This document shows, piece by piece, positions 33,481-41,995 of a stretch of DNA of 64,000 nt. The stretch covers positions 1 through 64,000 of the forward strand of contig NZ_JAINVF010000024.1 in assembly GCF_020400585.1 (NCBI RefSeq). Reading direction: 5' to 3'. The notes beneath the pieces are model-generated. The model was not told the DNA's origin and ran no database searches. It saw only the letters and a program-made list of their open reading frames with translations. Both the position numbers and the translations under genes were made by a program. The stretch is from Streptomyces sp. NK08204 (lineage in GTDB: Bacteria; Actinomycetota; Actinomycetes; Streptomycetales; Streptomycetaceae). Position 1 is the stretch's first letter. The number at the start of each line of letters is the position of its first letter.

Positions 33481-34415
33481 GACTGCTTCGCCTCCTCGGC
33501 GGCGGTGATGGCGACGAAAGCCTGCTCCAGGCCCAGCCCGGCGACTTCGAGGTTACGGGGGTAGACACCGAGGCCGTACAGGGCGTGGACGGTGGCGTCG
33601 GCGTCGGAGGACTGGATGCGGACGGTCTGGCCCGACACGTCGAGGGAGGTCAGGAAGGGCAGGGTGCGCAGGGCGGCCTCGTCGATCGGCCCCTGCAGGT
33701 CGAAGGCGATCCGCCGTGCGCCCGCCTTGGCCTTGATCTCGGCGGCGGTGCCGTCGGCGAGGAGCCTGCCGCGGTGCAGGACGAGCACGCGGTCGGCGAT
33801 GGCGTCGGCCTCTTCCAGGTAATGGGTGGCGAAGAGGACCGTACGGCCCTGGTCGGCCTGCTCGCGCATGGTGGCCCAGAAGGCCTGGCGGGCGGAGACG
33901 TCCATGCCGGTGGTCGGCTCGTCCAGCACGATCAGGTTGCTGTCGCCGGCGGTGGCGAGGGCGAAGCGGACACGCTGGGCCTGACCGCCGGAGAGCTTGT
34001 TGACCTTGCGGTCGGCGATCTGGGTGATGCCCGCGCGGGCCATCACATCGGCGGCCTTGTAGGGCCGCGGGTGCAGCGAGCAGCCCAGCTTCACCAGTTC
34101 GGCGACGGTGACCTCGTCCATCAGCCCGCCGCTCTGCAGCATGGCGCCGACCCGCCCGGCGACGATCGCCTCGCGCGGGCTGGTCCCGAACACGCTCACC
34201 GAGCCGCCGTCGGCCTGCTTGAGGCCGAGGAGCAGGTCGAGGGTGGTGGACTTGCCGGCCCCGTTCGGGCCGAGGAGGGCGACGGTCTCGCCCGGGTACA
34301 GCCGGAGCGAGAGGCCGTCCACGGCCCGCACGCTCCCGTACGTCTTGGTCACCTGGTCGAACCCGACCACCGGGGTGGTGGTGGCCGGCACCGCTGTCAT
34401 CGTCATGACATCCAT
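33477..34415 (-). CDS. ABC exporter ATPase
   Basis: A 312-residue ABC ATPase. Walker A is in LLGPNGAGKSTTLDLLLGL, the signature in LSGGQAQRVRFALA, Walker B in LIVLDEPTTGMD, followed by the H-loop in TVLFATHYLEEADAIADRV. The C-terminal regulatory part resembles DrrA/CcmA-type drug ATPases. ATG 34415 or the internal ATG codons (34406, 34400) may start it. It heads an operon with permease, histidine kinase and response regulator. A palindrome 47-70 bp upstream is a candidate operator. Confidence 0.92.
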   Translation of the reverse strand: MDVMTMTAVPATTTPVVGFDQVTKTYGSVRAVDGLSLRLYPGETVALLGPNGAGKSTTLDLLLGLKQADGGSVSVFGTSPREAIVAGRVGAMLQSGGLMDEVTVAELVKLGCSLHPRPYKAADVMARAGITQIADRKVNKLSGGQAQRVRFALATAGDSNLIVLDEPTTGMDVSARQAFWATMREQADQGRTVLFATHYLEEADAIADRVLVLHRGRLLADGTAAEIKAKAGARRIAFDLQGPIDEAALRTLPFLTSLDVSGQTVRIQSSDADATVHALYGLGVYPRNLEVAGLGLEQAFVAITAAEEAKQS

Positions 34416-34461
34416 GGTCGCGGCGGAGCAGGAGGCCGGGCAGTGTCGGGGATCCTGAGTG

Positions 34462-34483
34462 CCGGATGACAGATGTCATACGG
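34462..34483. promoter_or_regulatory. Candidate operator of the ABC/two-component operon
   Basis: ATGACA-GA-TGTCAT (34466-34479) is a perfect inverted repeat. Flanking CCG and CGG extend the symmetry to 22 bp with one mismatched pair. It lies just upstream of the exporter ATPase start. The dyad and its position suit an autoregulating NarL-type regulator. Confidence 0.55.
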
Positions 34484-34497
34484 CCCGGCCGATACGG

Positions 34498-34530
34498 CGA
34501 GGGAGGGTGCCCCGCGGACACCCTCCCTCG
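34498..34530 (-). terminator. Hairpin terminator
   Basis: A 12-bp perfect stem (CGAGGGAGGGTG 34498-34509, CACCCTCCCTCG 34519-34530) lies 10 bp past the stop of the large minus-strand gene at 34540. Confidence 0.75.
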
Positions 34531-34539
34531 TGGGACGGA

Positions 34540-36777
34540 CTAGCTCGGGTTCGTGGGGATGACCGCGACCCGGTTGGTCTTGCTGATCAGCGCCTGGCGC
34601 AGGGCGACGTACACGTCCTGGGGCGTCACCGGCGTCTTACTGCCGTTGCCCCGGGTGATGAGCACGCCGTCGAAGGTCTGGCCGTACAGCTCCTTCAGGG
34701 CGTTCAGATCGGGCTTGTCGGTGAGCTTGCCGTCAGGGGTGGCCGCCACCCGGAGGAACTTCCACAGGGAGTTCTGCGGGCTCAGCAGAACGGCGTGCAC
34801 GGCGTCCGTCTGGACCTTGACACTCCCCGACATCGCCGGCCCGGCGAACTCCTTCATCTCGCGGTCGACCTCGGCGTTCGAGACCGTCGGCTGCTTGGTG
34901 GTCGTCGGGACGGTCACCGGCTCCGCCGTGCCGGTCTCCACCATCGAGCGGTACGCCTGCACGACCGCCTGGGTCGACTGGCCCGCGTCGATGGCCTTGC
35001 CCGCCTTGCCGTACACGGCCACGGCCTTGCCGGACACGAAGCGGATGCCGCCCTCGGTGACCGAGCCGGAACCGCCGCCCGTCTGCTGGAGGGCTGCCTG
35101 GAGCTTCTCCGTGTCCACCGGCATGACCGGCTCGATCTCCCGCTTCTGCCCGAAGAGGGAGCCGATCACGGACACCGGGTTGTAGTCGCTCTTGGCGGCC
35201 TCGCTCACGGTGGCCTGGTAGTCGAACTGCAGGCCCGCCTTGTCCGGGGCGAGCAGGACGGTCTTGCCGCCGAGCGACAGCTTCAGCGGCTTGTTCACCC
35301 GGCTGCCGAAGGTGTCGTCGAGCTTCTTGACGGCGTCGTCACGGGTGCCGCCGCCGATGTCCAGGCCGAGCACGGTGGTGCCTTTGGGCACGTCGGAGTG
35401 GTTCATCAGCAGACCGGCGCCGTAGGCGACACCGGCGATGACGACCACACCGCCACCGAGCAGCACCAGCTTGCTGCGGCCCTTCTTCTTCGGCTTGGCC
35501 GTGGCCTTGGGCGGCGCGGCCGGCCCGGGCTGGGGCGCCGTGTGGGGCACCGGACCGTCGGGGGTGCCGCCGCCGAACGGGGGGTTCGCGGCGGACGGGA
35601 CGACCGGGATACCGCTGGTGACGGTGTGCCCGGAGACGTTGTCCGGGGTGCGGTAGCCGGGTGTGCCCGGTTCGGGGGCCGGCTTCTGCGGGGTGAGGAT
35701 CGCGGTGTCGTCGCTGAGCCCGCCGCCGGGACCGCGACCACCGGAAGCGCCGCGGGGGGCCGCGCCCGGGCCTGCCGGAGCGTCGAGGTCGGCGAGGGCG
35801 CTGCGCTCAGGCATGCCGCCCGTCCCGCCGGCCGGCGGCAGCAGGGGGCCGTCGCCGGTGACCGGGCCGGTGGTCGGGCCCGCGGGTCCCTGCGGACCGC
35901 CGGGACCGCCGCGACCGCCCTGCCCGTTGAAGCCGCTGGGGCCACCGGGCCCGCCGTGGCCGCCCGCACCGGAGGCGCCGCGGTGGGGCCGGGCACCGTT
36001 CTCCGAGAAGTACGGCAGCTCGTCACGGCGGTGTTCGCCGCTGCTGTCGCTGCCGCCGCCGCTGTCGCCGGAGCGGGAGCCGCCGCCCAGCGGGCCCGCG
36101 GCCAGCGCATCGGTCACGTCGAAGGAACCGGTGCCGCCGCCGTGTCCCGGGGCCACCGGGCCGCCGGTCGCGCCGGGCAGGCCGCTCTTGCCGCCGGGGC
36201 GGGGGGCGCCGGGCCTGTTCATGGAGCCGACCACCCCGCCGGGACGGCCGCCGCCGGGGCGTGCGCCGGTGGCACCGGCGACGCCGGACGCTCCCGGGGC
36301 GCCTGGACGAACGCCCGGGGCGCCTGCGGCGGAACCGCCCGGCATTCCGGACCCGTTCGTGCCGCCGCCGGCCTGACCGCCCTTGGGGGCGCCGGACTTG
36401 CGGGGCGCGAACCAGTCGCTGGTCTTCTCCTCGCCCTGTGCCGAGGGCTCCGCGGGCGGCTCGACGGTGTCGGTGGCGGTCGGGGCGGCGGGCGCCGCGG
36501 GCGCGTCCACGCCCGGGTCCTCGCCGGCGTCCTCGGTGTCTGAGACGGGCTTGCGCACGACGACCGGCGGAATGGGCCGCGATCCGGGGATGTTGATCCG
36601 GATCCGGGTCGTCAGCGTGGTCTCGGTCTTGCGTTCCTCCGGCCGCGTGCCCGAACGGCCCGCGCCCGCACCGTCGTCCGAAGCCATGGGGGTCCCGTAC
36701 GGCGGGGTGCCGGAGGGGTATGTGGCTCCACCGCGCCCGTCGGGGCCGGAGGACGGAGTGTCAGTTTCACGACTCAA
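34540..36777 (-). CDS. Large single-pass membrane protein with peptidoglycan-binding-type (PG_binding_4) domain
   Basis: A 745-residue protein. Residues 1-440 are Gly/Pro-rich and collagen-like, low complexity and cytoplasmic by the following topology. A Lys-rich stop (KATAKPKKKGRSK) precedes one membrane helix (LVLLGGGVVVIAGVAYGAGLLM). Outside, residues 470-745 hold two related units: TVLGLDIGGGTRDDAVKKLDDTF with LSLGGKTVLLAPDKAGLQFD, and the later GGIRFVSGKAVAVYGKAGKAIDA. These fit the putative peptidoglycan-binding domain found beside VanW and L,D-transpeptidase proteins. ATG 36777 gives an acidic start. Function is unknown; a wall-sensing or wall-linking role is inferred. Confidence 0.75.
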   Translation of the reverse strand: MSRETDTPSSGPDGRGGATYPSGTPPYGTPMASDDGAGAGRSGTRPEERKTETTLTTRIRINIPGSRPIPPVVVRKPVSDTEDAGEDPGVDAPAAPAAPTATDTVEPPAEPSAQGEEKTSDWFAPRKSGAPKGGQAGGGTNGSGMPGGSAAGAPGVRPGAPGASGVAGATGARPGGGRPGGVVGSMNRPGAPRPGGKSGLPGATGGPVAPGHGGGTGSFDVTDALAAGPLGGGSRSGDSGGGSDSSGEHRRDELPYFSENGARPHRGASGAGGHGGPGGPSGFNGQGGRGGPGGPQGPAGPTTGPVTGDGPLLPPAGGTGGMPERSALADLDAPAGPGAAPRGASGGRGPGGGLSDDTAILTPQKPAPEPGTPGYRTPDNVSGHTVTSGIPVVPSAANPPFGGGTPDGPVPHTAPQPGPAAPPKATAKPKKKGRSKLVLLGGGVVVIAGVAYGAGLLMNHSDVPKGTTVLGLDIGGGTRDDAVKKLDDTFGSRVNKPLKLSLGGKTVLLAPDKAGLQFDYQATVSEAAKSDYNPVSVIGSLFGQKREIEPVMPVDTEKLQAALQQTGGGSGSVTEGGIRFVSGKAVAVYGKAGKAIDAGQSTQAVVQAYRSMVETGTAEPVTVPTTTKQPTVSNAEVDREMKEFAGPAMSGSVKVQTDAVHAVLLSPQNSLWKFLRVAATPDGKLTDKPDLNALKELYGQTFDGVLITRGNGSKTPVTPQDVYVALRQALISKTNRVAVIPTNPS

Positions 36778-36932
36778 GGCAGGTTCTCCCGGTTGGCTCC
36801 GCCGCCCGTTACGACCTCAGCGGGCAGCTCGGCGGCGCGCACCACCATACTGGCCGCGTCTGGCGCACATCCCAGGACCGCCAAGGAAACCCACACCGGA
36901 CCCGCACGTGCGCCGTACGGCGAAGCGGTACG

Positions 36933-37349
36933 TCACTTGCCAAGTCGGGCGGCGTCCCCACCGGGTTGCCGACCGGAAGCGATAGTGGCGCAGATCACAG
37001 CCAGGGCCATGCCGCCGAGCAGGAAGAGGTAGGAGCCGCCTCCGGCACCGAACAGGAAGTCGCCTTCGGGGCGGGTGGTGACGAGCAGGATGACGGTGAC
37101 GATCCAGCCCACCACGGGGGCGACCGCCCCGCTCCGGCCGCCGGTGGCGAACGCCCCGCCGAGGAACAGCCCCGCCGCGCCCGCGAGGGCGAGCAGCAGC
37201 CCGCCGGGGAACCAGGCCGCCTGCACCAGGGTCCCGGCGAGCCCGGTGACGGCGCCGAGCAGGCAGAGCCCGATGTGTGCGGCGGCCCGTCCGACCGAGG
37301 GCGCACGCAAAGGCTGGGCCAGCATCGACCCGCGTCCGGCGCCGCTCAC
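36933..37349 (-). CDS. Small four-helix membrane protein (DUF6113-like)
   Basis: A 138-residue protein with four hydrophobic helices (IGLCLLGAVTGLAGTLVQAAW, GLLLALAGAAGLFLGGAFA, PVVGWIVTVILLVT, YLFLLGGMALAVICATI). No catalytic motif. Its GTG start overlaps the mshB stop (GTGA, 37346-37349), so it is co-translated with mshB. Such membrane proteins follow mshB in other actinomycetes as I recall. About 155 bp separate its end from the large membrane protein. Confidence 0.75.
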   Translation of the reverse strand: MSGAGRGSMLAQPLRAPSVGRAAAHIGLCLLGAVTGLAGTLVQAAWFPGGLLLALAGAAGLFLGGAFATGGRSGAVAPVVGWIVTVILLVTTRPEGDFLFGAGGGSYLFLLGGMALAVICATIASGRQPGGDAARLGK

Positions 37350-38230
37350 GACGCCTCCCCGGCACCGGCACCCGCACCCGCACCCGCACCGATGCCGGCG
37401 AACAGATCGGTCTCCCCCGGCAGCGCCTCGCCGCGCACCAGCTCGTAGTACTCGGTGGTGAACAGCGGCTGGGCCAGCTCGTTGGAGAGTGCGAAGTACG
37501 GTTCGGCCACCTCGATCTGGGTGACGTGGGCGCGCATGGCGGCGGCCTTGGCGGCGGCGTAAGCAGTGCCGTCGACGGCGGTGGTGATCTTCGTGTCGTC
37601 GACGACGCCCGGGACGTCGTCGACACTGCCGCTCTTGTCGAAGGGCAGTGCGGGCAGCTCGTCCTGGAGCCGGGCGAAGGCGGCCTCGGCGACGGAACGC
37701 GGAACGCGGTTCCAGTACACCTTCTGGACCCGGTGCCCCCGCTCGTCCGCCAGTTCGACGGCACGCATGGCGACGCGGTGGGCCTGGATGTGATCCGGAT
37801 GGCCGTATCCGCCGTTGTCGTCGTAGGTGACGAGAACCTGCGGCCGGATCTCCAGGATCACCTCGGCCAGGTGTCCGGCCGCCTCGTCCGGCTCGGCCTG
37901 CCAGAAGCAGTCCGGGTCGTCGTTGTCGGCGATGCCCATCATCCCGGAGTCGCCGTAGCGCCCGGCGCCGCCGAGCAGCCGGAAGTCCGTCACGCCCAGC
38001 TCGCCCAGCGCCGCGGCCAGCTCAGCACGCCGGTACGCGCCCAGCGCGGCACCGGTCAGGTGCCGCAGCTCCGGCGGGATGACCTCCCCCCGCTCCCCGA
38101 GGGTGCAGGTGACCAGGGTGACGTGGGCACCCTCGGCCGCGTACCTGGCCATGGTGGCGCCGTTGTTGATCGACTCGTCGTCCGGGTGCGCGTGCACCAG
38201 CAGCAGACGCCGAGCGGGCAGTTCCGTCAT
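37346..38230 (-). CDS. mshB: N-acetyl-1-D-myo-inositol-2-amino-2-deoxy-alpha-D-glucopyranoside deacetylase (mycothiol)
   Basis: A 294-residue zinc deacetylase for GlcNAc-inositol, the second step specific to mycothiol, the main low-molecular-weight thiol of Actinobacteria. LmbE-family zinc motifs are LLVHAHPDDESINNG (residues 10-24) and GGYGHPDHIQAH (about 140-151). The segment TLGERGEVIPPELRHLTG is characteristic of MshB rather than Mca. The C-terminus ends in a Gly-Ala repeat (GAGAGAGAGAGEAS), encoded by a GCACCC-type hexanucleotide repeat (37362-37398). ATG 38230 begins MTELPARR. Confidence 0.93.
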   Translation of the reverse strand: MTELPARRLLLVHAHPDDESINNGATMARYAAEGAHVTLVTCTLGERGEVIPPELRHLTGAALGAYRRAELAAALGELGVTDFRLLGGAGRYGDSGMMGIADNDDPDCFWQAEPDEAAGHLAEVILEIRPQVLVTYDDNGGYGHPDHIQAHRVAMRAVELADERGHRVQKVYWNRVPRSVAEAAFARLQDELPALPFDKSGSVDDVPGVVDDTKITTAVDGTAYAAAKAAAMRAHVTQIEVAEPYFALSNELAQPLFTTEYYELVRGEALPGETDLFAGIGAGAGAGAGAGEAS

Positions 38231-38281
38231 GGGACCACCCTACGAGGGGGTGGCCCCGCCTGCCGATCCCGACCCCTCCGG

Positions 38282-38476
38282 TCAGAACTTGATGCTGCTG
38301 ATCATGCTGGCGACGTTCGTCGTCAGGTCGTTGATCGTGGGGGCGACCGTCGAGGAGGCGAGATAGAAGCCGAGCAGGACGCAGACGACCGCGTGGCCGC
38401 CCTTCAGACCCGACTTCTTGATCAGCAGGTAGACGATGATCGCCAGCAGCACCACCGCCGAAATCGAGAGTGCCAC
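38282..38476 (-). CDS. Small two-helix membrane protein
   Basis: A 64-residue protein with two hydrophobic helices (LSISAVVLLAIIVYLLI and HAVVCVLLGFYLASSTVAPTI) joined by a basic KKSGLKGG loop. GTG 38476 is preceded by a near-perfect ribosome binding site (GGAGGTGAG). No known domain. It is 51 bp upstream of mshB on the same strand and may share its transcript. Confidence 0.7.
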   Translation of the reverse strand: MALSISAVVLLAIIVYLLIKKSGLKGGHAVVCVLLGFYLASSTVAPTINDLTTNVASMISSIKF

Positions 38477-38668
38477 GGCGGCTCACCTCCAAAGATCCCA
38501 GGGACACGGGGGGGTCGGACTATGGGGGTTGTCATTCTGTTGCAGGTAGGGCCTAGATCAGTAGAGCAAGTCCAAGCAGACGCCGCCAGGTTCATACCCA
38601 CACAGCGACAGTGATCATAACTATCCGTACTCGTGCATCGCTCGGCGCACGGCCGCACAAGGGGGCGC

Positions 38669-40822
38669 ATGGCCAATATGGTCGGGGGTATGACAACCGA
38701 GGCTGAGTCCTTTCCCCGTCGGTATGCCCGCACGCAGCGGTTCACACTCGGCGCGCCGCGTGCGTTCACCGTGGCACCGGACGGGTCGCGTGTCGCGTTC
38801 CTGCGTTCCAGTTCCGGCACCGACCGGGCCAACTCCCTGTGGGTGCTGGACCTGCCGGACGGCACGGAGCGTGTGGCCGCCGATCCGGGCGCGCTCCTCC
38901 AGGGCGCTGCCGAGCAGCTCTCGCCCGAGGAGCGGGCACGCCGGGAGCGGAGCCGCGAGGGGGGCGCCGGCATCGTCGGCTATGCCACCGACGCGGCCGT
39001 GGAGTTGGCGTCTTTCGCCTTGTCAGGGCGGCTTTTCACGGCCGAGCTGCGGGCGGGCACGGCTCGCGAACTCCGGGTTCCGGGACCGGTGATCGACCCG
39101 CGCCCCTCCCCCGACGGGCGGCACATCGCGTACGTCGCCCAGGGTGCCCTGCGGGTGGTGGGCGCCGAGGGGGAGGCCGACCGGGCACTGGCCGAGCCGG
39201 AGGGCGAGGACGTGGCCTACGGCCTGGCCGAGTTCGTCGCGGCCGAGGAGATGGGGCGTGCGCGGGGATTCTGGTGGGCGCCGGAGTCCAACCGGCTGCT
39301 CGTGTCGCGCGTGGACGACACGCCGGTGCGGCGGTGGTGGATCGCCGACCCGGCCCACCCGGAGCGTGAGCCACACCACGTCCGCTACCCCGCCGCCGGC
39401 ACCGAGAACGCGGACGTACGCCTGTTCGTTCTCGGCCTGGACGGAACCCGTACCGAAGTCGTCTGGGACCGGGCGCGCTACCCGTATCTGGCGCGTGTGC
39501 ACTGGTCAGAGGCGGGGGCGCCGCTACTGCTGGTGCAGGCGCGGGACCAGCGCAGCCAGCTGTTCCTGGCAGCGGATCCGGACACCGGGGCGACCCGGAT
39601 GGTGCATGCTGATCAAGATCCAACATGGCTGGAACTTTTCGCCGGTGTGCCCTGTTGGAGCCCCTCCGGACAGCTTGTCCGGATCGTGGACGAGGGGGGT
39701 GCGCGGGTCCTCGCGGTGGGCGAACGGCCGCTGACCGGCGCACAGTTGCATGTCCGCGCCGTGCTGGACGTGACCGCCGACGACGTGCTGGTCACAGCCT
39801 CGGCGGGCGAGGAGGCGGCGGCGCCGGAGATCGGCGAGGTCCATGTGTACCGGGTGAACGAACTCGGCGTGGAGCGCGTGTCGCAGGAGCCGGGAGTGCA
39901 CTCGGCGGTGCGCGCCGGGGGCGTGACGGTCCTGGTGTCGGCGGCGCTGGACAGGGCGGGCGCCCGGGTTCAGGTGCTGCGTGACGGAAAGCCTACGGCC
40001 GTTGTCCGGACGTACGCGGAGGATCCCGGTTTCTCCCCGCGCGTGACGCTCGTCGAAGGGGGCGCACGCCGGATTCCATGCGCCGTGCTTATGCCACAGG
40101 ACTACCACTCCGACACGCCCCTTCCGGTTTTGCTGGACCCGTACGGGGGTCCGCACGGTCAGCGGGTGGTCGCCGCGCACAACGCGCACCTCACCTCGCA
40201 GTGGTTCGCCGACCAGGGGTTCGCGGTGATCGTCGCCGACGGGCGGGGCACGCCCGGCCGCTCCCCGTCCTGGGAGAAGGCGATCAGGGACGAGGTGGCG
40301 GCGGTCGTCCTCCAGGACCAGGTCGACGCGCTGCAGGCGCTCGCGGCCGAGTTCCCGCTCGACCTGACGCGGGTCGCCATCCGCGGCTGGTCCTTCGGCG
40401 GCTACCTCGCGGGCCTCGCCGCCCTGCGCCGCCCGGACGTCTTCCACGCGGCGGTGGTGGGCGCCCCGGTGACCGACCTGCGCCTGTACGACACCCACTA
40501 CCAGGAGCGCTACCTCGGCCACCCGGAGGAGCAGCCGGAGTCGTACCGGCGCAACTCGCTGATCGACGACGCGGGTCTGGTCGACCCCGCCGAGCCGCAC
40601 CGGCCGATGATGATCATCCACGGGCTGGCGGACGACAACGTGGTGGTCGCCCACTCGCTGCGGCTGTCCACGGCCCTGCTGGCCGCCGGCCGCGCGCACG
40701 AGGTGCTGCCCCTGTCCGGCGTCACCCACATGACCCCGCAGGAGACGGTTGCGGAGAATCTGCTGCTGCTCCAGGTGGACTTCCTCCGGCGCTCGTTGGC
40801 GCAGTCCCGCAAACCGTCGTGA
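38669..40822 (+). CDS. S9 family serine peptidase (DPP IV/prolyl oligopeptidase-like)
   Basis: A 717-residue cytoplasmic peptidase that trims prolyl dipeptides or oligopeptides. The N-terminal beta-propeller (residues about 30-470; DPRPSPDGRHIAYVAQG, RGFWWAPESNRLLVSRVDD) is followed by the hydrolase domain: LPVLLDPYGGPHGQRV, the nucleophile in IRGWSFGGYLAGLAAL, Asp in HGLADDNVV and His in SGVTHMTPQE. No signal peptide. ATG 38669 has AAGGGGG 3-9 bp upstream and is preferred; ATG 38690 (MTTEAES) is possible. It sits beside the peptide importers and could process imported peptides, which is inference. Confidence 0.9.
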   Translation: MANMVGGMTTEAESFPRRYARTQRFTLGAPRAFTVAPDGSRVAFLRSSSGTDRANSLWVLDLPDGTERVAADPGALLQGAAEQLSPEERARRERSREGGAGIVGYATDAAVELASFALSGRLFTAELRAGTARELRVPGPVIDPRPSPDGRHIAYVAQGALRVVGAEGEADRALAEPEGEDVAYGLAEFVAAEEMGRARGFWWAPESNRLLVSRVDDTPVRRWWIADPAHPEREPHHVRYPAAGTENADVRLFVLGLDGTRTEVVWDRARYPYLARVHWSEAGAPLLLVQARDQRSQLFLAADPDTGATRMVHADQDPTWLELFAGVPCWSPSGQLVRIVDEGGARVLAVGERPLTGAQLHVRAVLDVTADDVLVTASAGEEAAAPEIGEVHVYRVNELGVERVSQEPGVHSAVRAGGVTVLVSAALDRAGARVQVLRDGKPTAVVRTYAEDPGFSPRVTLVEGGARRIPCAVLMPQDYHSDTPLPVLLDPYGGPHGQRVVAAHNAHLTSQWFADQGFAVIVADGRGTPGRSPSWEKAIRDEVAAVVLQDQVDALQALAAEFPLDLTRVAIRGWSFGGYLAGLAALRRPDVFHAAVVGAPVTDLRLYDTHYQERYLGHPEEQPESYRRNSLIDDAGLVDPAEPHRPMMIIHGLADDNVVVAHSLRLSTALLAAGRAHEVLPLSGVTHMTPQETVAENLLLLQVDFLRRSLAQSRKPS

Positions 40823-40933
40823 ACTGCGTTAACACGCAGGCAACTTTGTGGAAGCGGTACCGATATACGGACACGCGAGGCTGATCAGCGTACGGCCGTG
40901 CGGGTGCCGTGAGCGGGCCGGGGTGTCGCCATG

Positions 40934-41995
40934 TCACCCCGGCCCGTACCCGTTCCCGGGCGGGGGCTCCTTCGGCGGCACGACCGTCCTCTCCTCCGCG
41001 AAGAGACAGGCCGAGTCATGGACCGCCGGGCCTCGGGCGCCGCGGAGGTGCACGGGGACCGCGAGTGCCGGCACCTCCTGGGCACAGCGCTCCTGTGCCT
41101 TCCAGCAGCGGGTGCGGAAGCGGCAGCCGGAGGGGATGTGGGTGGGCGAGGGCACGTCCCCGGTCAGGATGATCCGCTCGCGCTGCTCGCGGGCCTCGGG
41201 GTCGGGGACCGGCACCGCCGACAACAGGGCCTGGGTGTAGGGGTGCGTGGGGTGGTCGTAGATCTCGGCGTCCGTGCCGATCTCCAGGATCCGGCCGAGG
41301 TACATCACGCCGACCCGGTCCGAGATGTGCCGGACGATCGACAGGTCGTGCGCGATGAAGACGTACGACAGGTCGAAGTCCGCCTGGAGCCGGTCCAGGA
41401 GGTTGATCACCTGGGCCTGTACCGAGACGTCCAGGGCGGACACCGGCTCGTCCGCGACGATGATCTCCGGGCGGAGCGCCAGCCCCCGGGCGATGCCGAT
41501 GCGCTGGCGCTGGCCGCCGGAGAACTGGTGCGGGTAGCGGTTGATGTACTCGGGGTTGAGGCCGACGACGTCCAGCAGCTCCCGCACCCGTCGGCGCCGG
41601 TCGCCCTTCGGGGCGACCTCGGGGTGGATGTCGTACGGCTCCCCGATGATGTCGCCCACCGTCATCCGGGGGTTGAGGGAGGTGTACGGGTCCTGGAAGA
41701 CCATCTGGATGTTGCGCCGCACCGCCTTCAGGGCGCGGCCGGACAGCTTGGTGATGTCCTCGCCCTTGAAGCGGATCGAGCCGGCGGTCGGCCGCTCCAG
41801 GTTGCACAGCAGCCTGGCCACCGTCGACTTGCCGCAGCCCGACTCGCCCACGATGCCCAGGGTTTCGCCCTTGCCGAGGGTGAAGTCGACGCCGTCCACG
41901 GCCTTCACCGAGCCGACCTGTTTCTTGAAGAGGATCCCCTGCGTCAGCGGATAGTGCTTGACGAGGCCGCTGACCTCCAGGATGGGCTCAGTCAC
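40934..41995 (-). CDS. Oligopeptide ABC importer ATPase (OppF/DppF type), cluster 1
   Basis: A 353-residue ABC ATPase, the last gene of a five-gene importer. Walker A GESGCGKST, signature FSGGQRQRIGIARGLAL, Walker B IIVADEPVSALD, then FIAHDLSIVRHISDRV. The C-terminal oligo-HPY element carries conserved Cys (PSGCRFRTRCWKAQERC), as in all such subunits. It energises peptide uptake together with the preceding ATPase, whose 3' end it overlaps by 8 bp. The opening VSGLVKHYPLTQGILFKKQVG is the usual OppF start. Confidence 0.92.
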   Translation of the reverse strand: MTEPILEVSGLVKHYPLTQGILFKKQVGSVKAVDGVDFTLGKGETLGIVGESGCGKSTVARLLCNLERPTAGSIRFKGEDITKLSGRALKAVRRNIQMVFQDPYTSLNPRMTVGDIIGEPYDIHPEVAPKGDRRRRVRELLDVVGLNPEYINRYPHQFSGGQRQRIGIARGLALRPEIIVADEPVSALDVSVQAQVINLLDRLQADFDLSYVFIAHDLSIVRHISDRVGVMYLGRILEIGTDAEIYDHPTHPYTQALLSAVPVPDPEAREQRERIILTGDVPSPTHIPSGCRFRTRCWKAQERCAQEVPALAVPVHLRGARGPAVHDSACLFAEERTVVPPKEPPPGNGYGPG

